From the NCBI GenBank assembly GCA_029863105.1, contig JAOTWC010000097.1, forward strand, positions 1 to 5,979: a stretch of DNA of 5,979 bases, read 5' to 3'. The notes beneath the pieces were generated by a model, which was not told the DNA's origin, searched no databases, and saw nothing but the letters and a program-made list of their open reading frames with translations. Positions 5,759-5,979 of the stretch are shown piece after piece. Made by a program: the position numbers and the translations under genes. This stretch comes from Gemmatimonadota bacterium (GTDB lineage Bacteria; Gemmatimonadota; Gemmatimonadetes; Palauibacterales; Palauibacteraceae). Position 1 is the first letter of the stretch, and each line of letters begins with the position of its first letter.

Positions 5759-5979
5759 ATGCCTGGTGGAACTGGCGTACGCGCGCTGTTGGTAGCGGTA
5801 GGGGCACTCGCGTTGCCGGGAGCCTGTGGAGATGGAAGTGAGGAAGTTGCTGGTCCGCCGATTCCCACTTTGGCGGCGGCCGGTGACGGCAGCGAGACCA
5901 CTGAGTTGGCCGACGGAGCGCTCAACTCTACTTGTGCTTGCGAAGTCTGGAGCTGCGCTTGGGGTGACTGCGGCTATGA
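5759..5979 (+). CDS. Small exported, cysteine-rich protein (3' end beyond window); function unknown
   Basis: I do not recognise this protein. The frame opens with ATG behind a perfect Shine-Dalgarno and is still open after 73 codons at the window edge. Residues 8-22 (RALLVAVGALALPGA) form a signal-peptide-like hydrophobic segment ending at C23 followed by GDGSEE. This is lipobox-like (LPGAC), but Pro at -3 is atypical, so it may be a lipoprotein or a simple secreted protein. A low-complexity acidic linker (about 24-55) follows. The last visible part, STCACEVWSCAWGDCGY, holds C59, C61, C66 and C71 plus W64 and W68, as expected of a small disulfide-bonded or metal-binding module. The upstream gene, 30 bp away, encodes a DsbA-like enzyme, which makes this a plausible client. 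It may equally be the N-terminus of a larger exported protein. Hand count gives G or C at 41 of 72 third codon positions, lower than in ppk1. Confidence 0.72.
   Translation, partial: MPGGTGVRALLVAVGALALPGACGDGSEEVAGPPIPTLAAAGDGSETTELADGALNSTCACEVWSCAWGDCGY

Overview
The window is a stretch of GC-rich bacterial chromosome holding five protein genes (two cut by the window edges) and one tRNA gene. The sequence does not fix the organism. High GC, a non-proteobacterial look to the proteins, GTG start use and good Shine-Dalgarno sites suggest an environmental GC-rich bacterium. Gemmatimonadota or a similar phylum is only a guess.

Left part (1-1887, minus strand): polyphosphate kinase 1 (ppk1), with its catalytic histidines readable and its last ~90-100 codons beyond the left edge. 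A 266-bp divergent intergenic region (1888-2153) separates it from a plus-strand gene (2154-2972) for a di-haem cytochrome b of the formate dehydrogenase gamma (FdnI) type. No dehydrogenase or iron-sulfur subunit lies beside it. After 151 bp comes a 520-residue polytopic membrane protein (3124-4686) with a cluster of acidic and polar residues (EDGxxE, MEExxWGQR, NxQxE...HN) and a soluble TPR-like tail. I cannot assign it a function.

Right part: a tRNA-Ala(UGC) gene (4737-4809) with a plausible promoter of its own. Beyond it the DNA is locally AT-richer and contains a 15-bp near-perfect palindrome. Two tightly spaced genes with strong ribosome-binding sites follow. The first (4988-5728) is a membrane-anchored DsbA-family thiol oxidoreductase with a CPFC active site and a short heptad-repeat stalk. 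The second (5759 to the window end) is a small exported or lipoprotein-like protein whose visible end carries four closely spaced cysteines and two tryptophans. This pair is the most interesting part of the window: a disulfide-handling enzyme apparently co-transcribed with a possible cysteine-rich client. The second gene is truncated by the window edge, so its final size and nature are unknown.

No CRISPR array, insertion sequence, rRNA or clear rho-independent terminator was found. No gene-free stretch exceeds 300 bp.
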